Assembly (NCBI GenBank): GCA_019400425.1
Contig: JAFREE010000075.1
Span: 1-64,000, forward strand
Length of the DNA stretch: 64,000 bases
Source: Hymenochaete sp. R1
Lineage: Eukaryota; Basidiomycota; Agaricomycetes; Hymenochaetales; Hymenochaetaceae
Direction of reading: 5' to 3'
Part shown: piece by piece, positions 48,147 through 60,221 of the stretch
Layout: each line of letters opens with the position of its first letter
How positions within the stretch are numbered: the first letter of the stretch is position 1
Program-made: the position numbers and the translations under genes
The notes under the pieces: generated by a model
What the model saw: only the letters and a program-made list of their open reading frames with translations
Told to the model about the DNA's origin: nothing
Databases searched by the model: none

Positions 48147-49023
48147 ACGATACAAAGCTTTCCGAGATATAACCTTTAAATTGAATACCTTTCAACTAAT
48201 CGAAAAGGTCCCAAAGTACGATGGTCGAAATCTGGAGAGCTCATAAAAATCGATGCTTAGGATACACTCAGTCCGGCTAAAATCAAAACTAAAAAAGGGT
48301 ACTCCGACCCTTCCGCCGTCGGCAATATGTTGACGGAAACCATACCATGGTCGACCAGCGTCTTTTCGGGGAAGGAACTTCAATTTCTTGCGAGCGTAGG
48401 CTCTAAGCATTAACTTTTAATGGGTGAGATAAAGAGGGACACTTTCTACGTTGACGAGTCGGGTTTATCTACTAAGTGGACTTACTGTTACCGTTTACGC
48501 CCATCAAGAACCTCCGCAAACCCCTTTAGAGAGATGAGCTAGCGCTCTCAAGCTTGAGCACAGGTTTACTAAAGCAAACAGTCTAGCTCAGAGGAGCAAG
48601 AATCTGGATTCAATTTCCATGGCGATAGATACTACGGATTCGTAGTTTATGTGAGTGGCTAAAGTGGCGAAGAACTAACTTTTCAACAATCTGCTTTAAA
48701 TAGCGTGGTACTATACATGTACCATACCCCGGTAAGGAAGTTCTGTTCTATTGAACGGAGGTGGCGAGAACTTGGCTGTTTTCCGCCAGTCTCCTACTTC
48801 TTTGGGCACGGGCCGAAGTAAGTCGTTTATTGAAACTCATTCCCCAAACTGGCATCCGAAATAAGGGTCTTCGTACCACCCCTTCAACGAATAGATTGAT
48901 TTTTTTTTTCTAAAATCCGGTATAAAACGAATTGTTATGTTTGCTCGGAGACTTTTAGTTTAAAGAGCTCATACGAAAGTTTCCCTTGTCCAGCCAACAC
49001 AGGCACAGTCCGCCGCTACGATA
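48147..49023. other. Intergenic after CE12 gene
   Basis: About 880 bp, no gene found. Contains the promoter for the following small gene. Confidence 0.5.
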
Positions 49024-49523
49024 ATGACAAATTTTGCCATTCAGACCCGACATCTCAACCTCGCGATCCGAAAAGAAGGTCAAGATTCAGACGTTTATTC
49101 GATTTCTTTGCCCACCGAGATACAATTCCGTCATGGCAAGATTGAGAAGATATTGGACGACCCCTCGGAAGGCAATGAGACCTTGGATCTAGCCTTCACG
49201 AGAATTAACGAGATCCTTGGGGATGCGGTGGAAAGTTTTGAGATAGGAGAATCAAATGGAGTGAGTGGTTTTCTTTTTTGCTCTGGCATCTATATCTTTC
49301 TGACCTTGCTCGCCATCAACCTTTTTGTCCTGCATCGTCGGTGTCATTTGTTTCTGGGTCCAAATTGCTTAAGACTTTGAAACTCGTTCTTCACGTCGAC
49401 ACCAGCCACAAAAGCGGTATTGTAGAGCTGAAGGCAGAGTATGACAACAACAGTACTTCGAACTCAAACGTGACCCTCACATGCAAAAACGGCACATATG
49501 AGGCACGAGTTTGGCTTGATTGA
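49024..49523 (+). CDS. Small orphan protein A, 128 aa
   Basis: Two exons (49024-49260 and 49374-49523) give 128 residues: 79 plus 49. No known family. The N-terminus has RHLNLAIRKEGQDSDVYSIS, the middle a helix-like acidic stretch, and the C-terminus ELKAEYDNNSTSNSNVTLTC ending in NGTYEARVWLD. No signal peptide or membrane helix. A second gene at 50950-51398 has exactly the same exon lengths (237 and 150 nt), the same intron phase, and matching features (IRK near the start, TLKL/TLEL at the second exon start, Y-E-[AL]-[RK]-[VL]-W-L near the end). They are clearly duplicated. Function unknown. Confidence 0.72.
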
Positions 49524-50949
49524 GTTGAAGAAAAGTCAAAGTGATGGCAGCCAAATCTGCGCCCAGCTTCCGAAGTAGTGGAAACCCATTAGCGAAACAG
49601 ACATTAGCAGGACATAGCCAATTCATTGCTAAGCTTGGCACACAATCCATTCTTGACCTAAGGCCTTATCCGGTTACCCATTAGTATACAGCCGCGAATC
49701 TGACAAGAGTTAATTAATCACCCACAACCAGGAAACAATTTAGACTGGCCTTTGAATGTGCACCCTGCTCATGGGGTTACGTATTATTTGCTACAACCCG
49801 AACCTTCAAATGCTTCAAGTTCACATTAAGGTGAAGTATAGGCCAATTGAAAATTGAAGACCGAATCAAGGATTTTCAGACTGACACACGCCGTTGAATT
49901 CAAAATCCAAACATTATTAGTTAGTCCGTGTTCACTGGCATCCAAAGTCTCAGGCCCAAGCATCAACAATGCATGCCTAAGAAGGCGTAGGGCACGCAAA
50001 CCGAGCGAGTTGATTAGGACCCATTTTGACTCGAATGAATAAGTAGAGCTCGCGAGGGGCTGGAGTAAGTGGGCTGTTAAGTTACTCGAAAAGCTCGAGC
50101 CCCATTGTACAAATGGAGAATTACTTCCGAAAGACCACTTAGTATGATTCGGGATCATGTAAGTTTGTGACACAGTTTGTCCTGTATCTGCTCCTAGCAC
50201 GACGCCACCTTTGCTGGCGAGCCTACCGATTCGTAACTCCTGGGTCTCCAGGGAGATTAAGATTCCAAGTACGTAAGTAGCATACGTGGCGAAGGCGTTC
50301 TCTGCAACTCTGTAACATCTGCTTATCATAGTCTTATTGTGCCACTATTGAAGCTTGCAGACCGCACCAAAAAGTTATCAAGAAAAAATGAGCTTTGAAT
50401 GCTTTTGAGACGAACCTACATCACCGTCATGGTACTCAACAGCGTGAACCTTCCATTTATCAGTTTTTCACGTCGAGGTGAGTGGGATCTGGCAGGCACA
50501 GGAGCAGTTTCTGAGCCTCCGCGGGTTTCACAAATCTGGGTAGAGATGATCACATAATTCGTCACTTGCCGATAACAATGAAGCAAAGCGGATAAGCTCA
50601 GGCCATGACCCAAAATATTAGTTTGGATGAGTCCCATGAAAAAGAGAAAAATCTTACCTTAACCGAGAAACAAGGCCCAGTTTGCGCTTGTACGATTACA
50701 AGCTTTCCCACTCTCTGGTATCAACGAAACCCGTGAAAGGGCAAATTCACCATAGATTGTGGGAAAATATATACCTGTACGAGTACTAGTGCAAACTGGC
50801 GTAAGAACACCCATAAGCACGCACACCGACTCGGAACGTGGTCTAAGTCTGTGAAAGATAAAGCACGGCTACTTTGAAGTCTTATCGTCACCTAAGCAAC
50901 AGTCCGTACACATACCCGTGCAGTAAGAGCAACGTACCGTCAAAAGGTA
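49524..50949. other. Region between the two small paralogues
   Basis: About 1.4 kb. A 167-codon minus-strand frame at 49826-50329 has no motif and no splice logic. I see no other support and do not call it. The promoter of the second paralogue must lie near 50900. Confidence 0.45.
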
Positions 50950-51398
50950 ATGTCCTTCGAGCAGCGTTTCGTCTACTTTTCGATCCGTAAAAACGAAGAA
51001 GAAGCTATCGCAGATACGATTCAGATAGCTCTCCATGCTCAATTCCGTGGTGGTGCATTCATAGGCTTTGGATACGCTCTCGACGAAAATGCTCGTCAAG
51101 CGTACGATTCGATGGACGAGATCGAGCAAAGGCTGCGTGAACGGCTCGGAAACAGCTTCACGGGATTAGAAAAGCCACAAGAATACGTGAGTCTCTCCTG
51201 CCTTTTGTTTCTCCGGCAGCACTGCCGGTTGAAGAATCACACGCTTAGGTCCTTAGCTTTACCCTTGAGTTGAGACACCAGTCACAAGAGGGTTTTTTGG
51301 TGATGGAGGTCTATCCTGGCAAGCAAGAAGAAGTGAAGAAGATCGTCACTGGTACCGATGGTGACTACGAGTTAAAATTGTGGCTTGGTGAAAACTAG
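50950..51398 (+). CDS. Small orphan protein B, 128 aa (paralogue of 49024)
   Basis: Two exons (50950-51186 and 51249-51398) give 128 residues with a GT-AG intron of 62 nt. The acceptor at 51246-51248 was chosen because it alone continues the frame through SFTLELRHQSQEGFLVMEV to GDYELKLWLGEN. The N-terminus MSFEQRFVYFSIRKNEEEA is acidic and hydrophilic. The exon lengths are identical to those of the gene at 49024-49523, and residues at the start and end correspond. No signal peptide, no membrane helix and no recognised domain. Separated from its paralogue by about 1.4 kb. Confidence 0.75.
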
Positions 51399-52263
51399 GC
51401 AACCTGGGGTGGTCGAGTACGACTAAATCATAACGTGCATCTGTGATGTTTTGGGAAAACAACGATATGGATTCAATGGGTAATTTGCTTACTTTATGTA
51501 TATATACTAAGATTTGGTTCCTTGTACGAGCTTGGGTTGACTATGGAGAAAGAAAGTCTCTCGCTTAGAATGTGGTAGCTCATGAGCCGTTGAGAAACGA
51601 GAAGTAACCCCTCAATTTGACTCCTGAGTCAACTTGAACCCGCTCTGGAGTGAGAAAAGCTTCGTTAGCAAAGATTACATAATAAAGATAGAAGCGATCA
51701 TGTGACCGTGTGTTCGACTTTCGACACGACCTCTTCTATTCATTCATTCCGAGTTTCTTGCCTTTCGCTCTTTGCTCTCCCGCCAGGTGCCAGCAATCAG
51801 CAAGGGTCAAGCTAGACCACCGTCCTCGCCGACGTCGACTCCTTTACCGGTGCTCGTCAACGCGCAACTAACTCACAACGCACAGTAAGTTCTTATCATT
51901 TTTTTCACCCTTAAGAATAGTCCTGATCTTGCTTAACGCCGCGCTACAGCTCAGGCCAGCGTCATCTGTGGCTCAGCCAACCCCATTCGGCATCAACATC
52001 CGTCTCTCAGCCTTGACAGCCCTGTGATCGTGTCTGCGCTCTCACTTTGACCGCACTTAGGCTGGAGGCTCCGGTTCTCTGCTGTATAAGGGTGTCGTGA
52101 TCGTTCGCTTCGCAGGTTCGAACTTTGATCTCCCGTTCAACTTCACCTGCAACGACTAATATCGCAAACGCCAGCAAGCAGCGTTCCACCTTTCGTCGCG
52201 AGTGACGATAAGAAGGATTCGAATAAACGAGCAACAAACGACGATTTCGTAGCGCTCTACAAG
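51399..52263. other. Promoter and leader region of the hypothetical 542-aa gene
   Basis: About 860 bp. A GTAAGT donor near 51890 and a CTACAG acceptor near 51950 suggest a 5' UTR intron of about 60 nt, since no long frame crosses it. Confidence 0.4.
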
Positions 52264-54181
52264 ATGACAATGGCTTTCATGCGCCGTCTGGGCTTGAAAC
52301 GTTCGTCTTCGAACTTGTCGATACCCGATACCCACCCTTCCGAGCACAGGTGCGAAATGGATGAGTGCTGTAGTAGAGGCGAACCAAGTGGCAGCGTTCC
52401 TCCAAGCTCTGTAAGCGCTCAAACGTAGTCCCTCTGTCTCACACCATCTCTAAATAATGTTCCCCATTCCGCGATTGTTAGCTCTATGACTCAAGACCCA
52501 AACTCAGACCCTTTGGCCTCAAATGGTTTTCGTTCTCCCGTTCTCAAAGGCGCCGGAGAAACAATAGCTCTGAGGACGATTCTGGCGAGCGCGAACCCCA
52601 ACCCCGGCCTCTTACCCCGACGCCTTACTCTTTTCTTTCCGATGCACGAAAGGAAGGTACCTATGGCGCACGACCACTGAGCGGGCTTTATAAGGAATAC
52701 TTTCATAGCGGTACCTCGAAGCCCATTGGAGGGAGCGAGGGATACGATCGTAAAACAAGCCTAATAGGAACGAAAGAGAAGGAAGACGGTACCAGTGACG
52801 ATTACGATTTAAATAATGACAACAGAATTCGCAAAAGGCAGATTGGTGATGAAGGAACTGATAATGATGATGACGAGTTTACGTTTACGGAACTTTCTAT
52901 GTTGGAACGCGAACGCCTTTCGGACTTCGCGAGTGGTGTACGAGGGCTGATCGCGGCGCTTCAGGCCGCAGATGAAGCTACAAAAGCAAGTGTGCGTCTA
53001 ATTCCCTTCTTTGCTGCCTGTACTCGCCATTAACGTCGATTGATTCGTTTTGCATCGGTACTTGAATGAATGCGTTTCCTTTTCGTGTGTTCAGCCCCCA
53101 CTATGCAATGATCGGGGCACTCCCCTCTCAACTATTGCTGAAGCGGATGAGCCTGAGCCCAGCTTTGTAGATGCATTCGATTGGAGTGCTACAGTGGAAG
53201 AGGATGAAGAGGTCGTGTCCGTTCAGACCTCCGACTCGACAGCCTTCCCTTGCTCTGCTTCCATGATCACCTGTAATTCCGATGCGTCCGAAACAGAAGT
53301 CAACTCTATGCGTACCGTCACCGAGCTCGAGTTTGACCTCGAACCCGGGGAGGTCACGGTGGCCGAATTTGGTGCAGGTACAACTTGTGCATCTGTAGCC
53401 TTGGGAAAGTTTGGTTTACTGGGGGTAGGAGAAGACGTAGATGGGAAGGACCTTAAACCTGGACTTCAAATACGCGCGCTCGATCTTGCATCTTCGGGAC
53501 CAAGTTCGCGACTGCGTGTCATGTCCCTTCCTCTCCCAGGCGAGATTGGTGTGAACATGAATATTCAGAGAAGGGTTGAATGGCTCGAAAGCGAAAACGC
53601 TCGTCTTGAGAAGTTATTGGATGGGGCGCAGAAGAAGATTGTGGAGCAGGATGTGAGTGTGCCATGCCTTCGACAATTGTAAACGGTCTGGACGTTGATT
53701 TATTTCTCGGTCCTTTCATCTCGTCTTGCGTATCGTATAGCTCCAGCTTCTCTCCCTAACAACGCAGATCACATCTCTTCGAAGTACTATATCCGGATTT
53801 TCCGAGGATAGAGAAGACGACCAAGCAGAGATGGAGAATGTTCGAGCGCTTGGTACACCCCCCGCAACACCAATTCTAGCGGATTTTTCTTTCTCATCGA
53901 TATCATCATCGTCAACTGCCGAGTCGCCCAATGGCATCAATGGGAGGAAGGAGCAGCGATTCCAAGGTCGAGGCAGATCTGCGACAAGGCGACGAAGTGC
54001 GAGCGAAGGGTCGTCTTCCGCTTTTACGTTCCCGTCAACCTCAGCCTCCGTATTGTCGACGACGACGATCTCGAAAGGAAGTGATGGAGGACGTGTGAGA
54101 GTTAAGCGTCGAGCAGCTTCTGCGGACCTTCGGCGGTTGAGTTTGGGCTTAGAGGAGGATGAGGGTGAGGAGGCGGAGTGA
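52264..54181 (+). CDS. Hypothetical protein with coiled coil, 542 aa
   Basis: Four exons (52264-52410, 52482-52991, 53095-53652, 53768-54181) assemble to 542 residues, all in phase 0. No known domain. The protein is mostly disordered, rich in Ser, Asp, Glu and Arg, with basic patches (SRSQRRRRNNSSED). A short coiled coil sits near residues 380-410 (IQRRVEWLESENARLEKLLD) and could mediate dimerisation. Segments such as TELSMLERERLSDFASGVRG and LYKEYFHSGTSKPI look conserved-like. The C-terminus is serine/arginine-rich (RGRSATRRRSASEGSS), typical of a phosphorylated regulatory protein. It is likely a basidiomycete-specific protein of unknown role. Confidence 0.75.
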
Positions 54182-55812
54182 TTGTGTGAGAGGTCAAGTG
54201 GACTTGAGTCAAGGATGATGAAGAGGCTCCTAGGAAGCTTCTAATTATCCACCGTCCCGCGTAAATGTGTGGACGCATTGGTGAGAATGTGAAATGTGCA
54301 CAGATGGATGTACATACTTGCAATACCCGAGGCCTTCGAGACAGTCGTGTTCCGTGGATCTCCAACAGTCAATCCGCAAAGTACGCTAGACGCGTCGTTT
54401 AGGTCCAATCTTACACCACCTAGCCCGAGCGATACGGCGCTGGACCAACCGCTCTTTCCAGACTATCCTCTGTCATTCTCCCGGCTTCTCGCGTTGGCTT
54501 TCGACCCCCCCCCCAGCGGGAAAATACATCTGATGTTCGTGCGATTGAATTGCATGGTCAGCATTGATGGTTGAATGGAAAGGTAACGAAAGGCAATACG
54601 CGATGGACGGTGAATCTGGTATCGAGTGCTTTGATCGAGCATTTGGGCGGGCGGATGGTGCGATACCGTCGGAGTTGCCTCGAAACAGTCTCGTCGCATA
54701 GCAGGTCTCCGGACCTCGTAACGTCACGCTTGAGTTCTCGCAGTGTCGGGTCGAGCCCGACCTTCGATCGAGCTTCATCTCCAGACTAAGAGCTGATCAG
54801 CCCCGAACTATCCCGAGTTGCTAGTGGAAGAAAAGGAATGAGAGGCAGCTCCGACGCTCGAGGCGTTCGTTGATGCGCCTTCTTTCCCCTGTCTGCACGT
54901 CGTTTCGGCTCGACCTGATGCACTAACCGATGGAATACCCCTGCATATCGAACGCTGTCTCTGGGTTTTGCTATTGTACAGTGATCCAGGTCGAGAGGCT
55001 GGTTTTGTCAATCGTTACGTCCGTTGTCCTATAGGCACTTTTCCCCTTCGTCCTTTTCTATTCTTTTTCTCTTTGATTCCAATTAATTTTCTTCATTTCT
55101 GATTTATTTGACGCGTCGTCCTCATTCCCTTCGTTTTACTCCGCTCGCTCACGACTGTACGAAAAAATGTAAAAGAAAAACCCTACCAACGCCATTTGCT
55201 TTCCATTTGTACGACCGTTCCTCCGCAAACCTCTCGGCTATCCTTCCACCTATTTCTATGACTTGTTTTATTTGTTTTTCTCGCCTTTCATACAACCACA
55301 ACCACATTCACATTCACATTGCTATTCTCCAGTATTTACAAGTTCTCGGAATGAGTATCACCCAGAAAATTTTCAAAAAAAAAAGTAACGTTTTGTTTTA
55401 CCTGTCCCAGTTTTTTCTTGATTTAAATCACTACGCTTTGGAATAGAGAAGAGGCGAAATATGATGCTGCAAACAGACCGACACTGTTGTCGGATGCACT
55501 GATCTCTGATCTCCAGCGCCTAGATATGATACGATGCGCGTAAATCTAATCACCAATCTGATCGGGATTTCAAAGTTCAACCAGTTCCAACGACGATGAC
55601 GCGATCCTGGATTCATCGAGAGCTCTGGATCTCCGCGCAAGTTCCCGGGTAACGTGGCTGTGCGACCCAGGTGAGCGGTAAAACTGTCGAGCGTGAGAAT
55701 ATGTGCTAGTTACGTAATAAAGTAAGGTTGGGCCAATTATCGCTCGCCGGAAGAGTTTCGAATCGCTTCTCTTGCCTGTCCTGCCCTTTGAACAACAACC
55801 GCCATCATCATC
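54182..55812. other. Intergenic before TUP1
   Basis: About 1.6 kb. A plus frame at 54296-54574 (92 codons) has no motif and overlaps a minus one; neither is called. T-rich and GA-rich stretches near 55020-55420 suggest UTR/promoter sequence. Confidence 0.45.
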
Positions 55813-56697
55813 ATGAGCTACAACGTGAGTGCCTGCCCGCTGCCGTCGTCGTCGTCGTCGTCGTAATCATCATCGATTTTGCTGTCGGTGTCGATATCGG
55901 TACCGTCATTATTGTCGAGGGAGCATGCGTCAGTTATCGAACTCAGTAGTCGAAGAAATACGCAACATCGACACTTTGTTCCCCCGACGCCGACTCCGAC
56001 ACGGAAGATGACGATGTCAAAGACGCAACTTCTTCCAGTTCTCATCTTCAGTCTCTCACAACTGCAAGCTAACACCATTATATCTCCAAACAGCACCGCA
56101 ACGTCCCACCCCAGGGCCCACCACCCCCACAGCCTCCTCAAGGACCTGGGGGTCCGCTCCCCGCGGCCCACTCGCCTGCGCGCCTCGCCGAGTCGTTGGA
56201 CGTTGTTCGGCAGGAGTTTGACCTCGTCACGAGAGATCTTGAAATGCTGAGAGGGCAAAGGGATGAACTTGAAGGGAGAAGTGAGTTTTTGTTCCTATAT
56301 TCTTGGTTAACTTTGGTTTCTTTGTCTTCTGGTCGTCGAACGGCACTTTTGCATCCGCGGCGTCCATCTTCCCAGCGTCTTTGTGTTCCATTTCAAAGTA
56401 TATGAGGGACTTTCCGGGCCGATCGGACGAATATCAATTTCATTTAAAAGACCTCTGGCTTTTTCATGTTGATTTATTCTCGTTCACTTCTACTTTTAAA
56501 AAAGGGTAACCAGTTTTACTTAACCATCCGTTAGTTCACGCGCAACTGAACGAACTCAACCATATCAAGCAAATGGTCTACGAGCTGGAAGACCATAATT
56601 CGAAAGCTCGCCTTGATTCTCAAGCAGAACTCTCCCGCGTCAATGCTCAGCTCTCCCAAGCACTTCAGGCCCTCGCTGAAGCTGAGCGGCAACAGCG

Positions 56698-56730
<33 letters not shown>

Positions 56731-58681
56731 ACAAGTCTTACCTCCACCGCCTTCGTCCTCTACTGCCCCCGCTGGTGTTGGTGGAGGGCCTAGCGTGCAG
56801 ACGACCACGAGTCCGCTTGCTGGTCCGGGACCAGCGTATGGCGAACCTCCCTACGGATATAATCGACGTGACGAACCGAGGGATATGCAGGACGCGAGAT
56901 CGGATAGGGACAGGGACAGGGATAGAGACTTGAGGGACAGAGATAGAGAGGGCAGGGAAGTACGAGATGTGAAACGGGTCAAGACTGAACGTGGGGAGCG
57001 CGGTGAGTTTCATTTTGCAGTATATACAATGTCATCTGAAGCTTTGCTGGTCTATTGTTGAAAATAGAGTACCCGACCTCCGTGAAACCCTATCCTGAGT
57101 CTACTGCCCTCACCGCTTCTACTTCTACCGCCCCGCCTTCAGCCTCGGCCACCTATGCACCCAGCGCAGGGGCCGGTGCAACTCCCCTACCCCCGGCTCC
57201 GATCAACCCTGACGGAGTATTTCTCGAGGACATCAACCCAAACACTCTTCATAATGAGTACAAAAGGGAAGGCGATGATTGGTTCGCGGTGTTCAACCCC
57301 AAGATTAAACCAGTGTTGGATGTTGATCTGCTGCATACATTCAATCATGAAAGGTAGGGAACACAATGACTGCTGTGCCTGTTGATGAACTAATAAGAAA
57401 TCGGGTACTTCTTATAGTGTTGTTTGTTGTGTTCGCTTCTCAGAGGATGGAAAATTTCTCGCTACGGGTTGTAACCGTGTTGCGCAAATCTATGACACAG
57501 AGACATTTCAACGAATTTGGTGAATGACAGTTTTTCAATGTGCGGAAAGATCGGCTACTGACGTTCATACCATAGCGTGCTCAATGACGAAAGCGCAAGC
57601 CCTGTGGGTGACCTGTACATAAGGAGCGTATGTTTCAGCCCGTGCGGCAGGATCCTAGCCACCGGTGCTGAAGATAAAACCATTCGAGTAAGATTGCTCT
57701 TACCAATTATGACTTTTCCCTTTTCTCAATTCCTATCAGATTTGGGATATCGCCAAGAAAAAGGTGAAGCGCGTATTCGAAGGACATCAGCAAGAAATTT
57801 ATTCGCTCGACTTCTCCAAGAATGGTCGACTCATCGTTTCCGGCTCAGGTGACCGTACGACCCGTATTTGGAACATGGACACTGGAATGCAAAAGGTCTT
57901 GGAGATCAACGAACCAGATGGTGTGGATGCGGGTGTCACGTCCGTTGCAATCTCCCCTGACGGGAGTCTTGTTGCCGCTGGATCGCTCGATACCGTCGTG
58001 CGGATCTGGGAAGTCCGGACGGGGCACCTGATCGAGAGGCTGAAGGGACATAGGGATTCCGTGTATAGCGTTGCGTTTACGCCGGATGGGAAGGGGATCA
58101 TCTCGGGAAGCTTGGACAAGACTCTCAAGATGTGGGATATCGGGCCGCTATTGAGCGTAGCAAGAAGAGAGGCATTGCCGCCCGCGACGACTCCTTCGGG
58201 GAGCGCGTCTTCTATCGTCGCAACACCATCTGGAGCCACTACCGCTGCCAACAATGGAAACGCTGCATCCGCAGCTACAAATGCTGCTAATAATTCAGCA
58301 AGCTCGAACGCGGTAGCGCTGCGCGAAGGCGGCGAGCGAGGATCGCACCATACGATGAACTTCACGGGTCACAAGGATTACGTTCTCTCCGTCGCTGTCT
58401 CGTCTGATGGTAACTGGGTTGTTTCGGGCTCCAAGGATCGCGGAGTGCAATTCTGGAACGCACATACTGCGGTGGTTCAGTTGATGTTGCAAGGGCATAA
58501 GAACAGCGTTATTTCGATTGATCTATCCGCGACTGGGAAGATGTTGGCAACTGGGAGTGGGGATATGCAGGCGAGGCTGTGTAAGTTCTCATTCCCTTTC
58601 CTTCCTCTATTTTTGCTTATTTCCTTGTACAATTTTTCTGACTGTATTTTCTTTTAAACAGGGAGCTACGTTTCTCCATGA
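55813..58681 (+). CDS. TUP1: Transcriptional corepressor TUP1, 675 aa
   Basis: Eight exons (55813-55824, 56094-56280, 56535-57002, 57068-57353, 57418-57519, 57576-57687, 57740-58580, 58662-58681) give 675 residues. The gene encodes the WD40 subunit of the TUP1-SSN6 corepressor, recruited by DNA-binding repressors in the nucleus. The N-terminal coiled-coil (tetramerisation, SSN6-binding) domain is residues about 33-100 ([20 protein letters not shown], then [17 protein letters not shown]). A polyglutamine run, a Gly/Pro-rich linker and an RD-repeat ([16 protein letters not shown]) follow. The seven-bladed WD40 propeller comes after: [139 protein letters not shown] Ser/Ala/Asn-rich loop interrupts blades. 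The first exon encodes only four residues. Confidence 0.96.
55848..55864. repeat. Short (CGT)n repeat in TUP1 intron 1
   Basis: A run of CGT trinucleotides lies inside the first, unusually long intron of TUP1 (55825-56093, 269 nt). Confidence 0.8.
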
Positions 58682-59376
58682 CCGTTTCATTACGCCCATC
58701 CTTCATCCAACTAAGGAAAATGCAATCGGCTCAAATTCCTGGATTAATACTGTACCTCGCGCTTTCTTGCGTCTGATTATCTTCCGCGTTCGTCTTGTTG
58801 TCTTGTTGTTCTCTCGCTCTCCGTCTTCGCCATTCTAAGTTCTTTTCTCTTTTACTTTTTTCTTTTGCTTCGTCTACTTGTTACATCTAACCCCATCCGT
58901 GTGTTGCTTTTATCTTTTCAATCGGGGTCTCCGAGCTTTCTTTCCCATGCATCGCCTGTGTCTCGCTACTCGTTTCATGCGATCGCACGTTTCTTTGGTA
59001 CATAGTAACTAATTTAAAATTTTCTTACATGATCTCTGCTTCTGCCTTCTGTTTGCACGATACAGTTGATGATCTATTTCTTGTGCTGTAGGTGGTTATT
59101 GTTACTGATACTCGAGTATTACTACAGGGATGCAAGATGGGTTCGACGAAGCGCTGCAAAATCCAGGAAGATTAATATTGATGTAATCAGTATGGTCTCG
59201 ATTCGAAAGTGCACGTGATTTCATGCGGCCAAGAGCCAAATTTTTCTCTAGATTTGTCAAATTAATCCCTAAGCCATCTGCTCATCCCTCAACCGCCTAA
59301 AACTCTCCAGATTCCACTATACTGCACTATAAATCCACTGATCGCCTACGACCCCAAACAATCGCCATTCAATACT
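58682..59376. other. Intergenic between TUP1 and TRM112
   Basis: About 700 bp, T-rich after TUP1 (3' UTR), then the TRM112 promoter. No gene seen. Confidence 0.5.
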
Positions 59377-59968
59377 ATGGTCCGTCTCATTACGCACAAC
59401 CTGATGACCTGTGCCTCGTCCTCTTGCGCCTCCTCCAACAATAACTTTCCACTCGCCCTCAGGGACGTCAAGATCGAGCTCCGCGAGATAGACTTTCATC
59501 CCGAGTTCATCAGGGGTTTCTTCCCGCGGCTCGATTGGAAAGCGTTGGTGGACGCTGCTAGGCAGGTGTGTGTATGCTGTCGGTCATGTTGTGATCAGCT
59601 GATTCATTTTTCTGTGGATGTCATGATAGCTTGGAGACACTTCGCTCCCCCTCGAACAACCTGAGATGCTAGACGACGAGCTCGTGCAAGCCGTACATCA
59701 TGTCTTACTAGAGGCAAGGGCTTTCTTTGTATAGCCTGCCGTTTCAAACTTACCAGTATCTGAACTTGAACAAAATATTTCGTTCATCGCCACTCAGATC
59801 TCTATTGAGGAAGGAGCTATGGAATGTCCCAACTGTGGGCACGTATATAAGATTCAAAGCGGGATTCCTAATATGGTGTGTTCAATAACATGTTTTTTCC
59901 CCGCATTATTGTAGACTCGTGGCATTGAAACTGTGATTGACTAGCTGCTGAGTCCCGAGGAGTTATGA
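59377..59968 (+). CDS. TRM112: Multifunctional methyltransferase subunit TRM112, 124 aa
   Basis: Four exons (59377-59565, 59630-59713, 59798-59875, 59945-59968) give 124 residues, the family size. TRM112 is a small zinc-binding partner that activates several methyltransferases acting on tRNA (Trm9, Trm11), 18S rRNA (Bud23) and release factor eRF1 (Mtq2). The start MVRLITHNLM is typical, FPLALRDVKIELREIDFHP follows, and the C-terminal zinc-finger-like region has ECPNCGHVYKIQSGIPNMLL. Only two cysteines remain in the C-terminal part; an N-terminal pair (Cys12, Cys17 in MTCASSSCASS) probably completes the site. The second intron (59714-59797) has a GC donor (GCAAGG). Confidence 0.95.
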
Positions 59969-60221
59969 TTCCCATTTTTAAGGTCAACTCACGCTTGGAG
60001 AAAAGGGCGATTGAAATGCGTTTGCTCGTCCAATGGCGCAGCATCGCTTGCAATCTCAGGTATGAACACTAAACTGTTTCATTGTGTTCGTAAAAGGATT
60101 TAACAATGAAACCATCTTGACAGGATTTCCTTTCATTTTCCTCGACTTCTGTAGGATTATGCCGACAAAACAAATGGCATCAATCAAAAATAGCATTGCT
60201 ATGGGTCTCTGCTCCAACCTT

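Noticed and set aside
48571..48645. tRNA-like T-arm and D-arm pieces
   Set aside because: Arms are next to each other with no anticodon arm or acceptor stem, so not a tRNA.
49826..50329. 167-codon minus-strand frame between the two orphan paralogues
   Set aside because: No domain, no partner exon and no counterpart; length is possible by chance in this base composition.
54296..54574. 92-codon plus-strand frame downstream of the 542-aa hypothetical
   Set aside because: No motif, overlaps other-strand frames and contains a C homopolymer; likely UTR or spacer.
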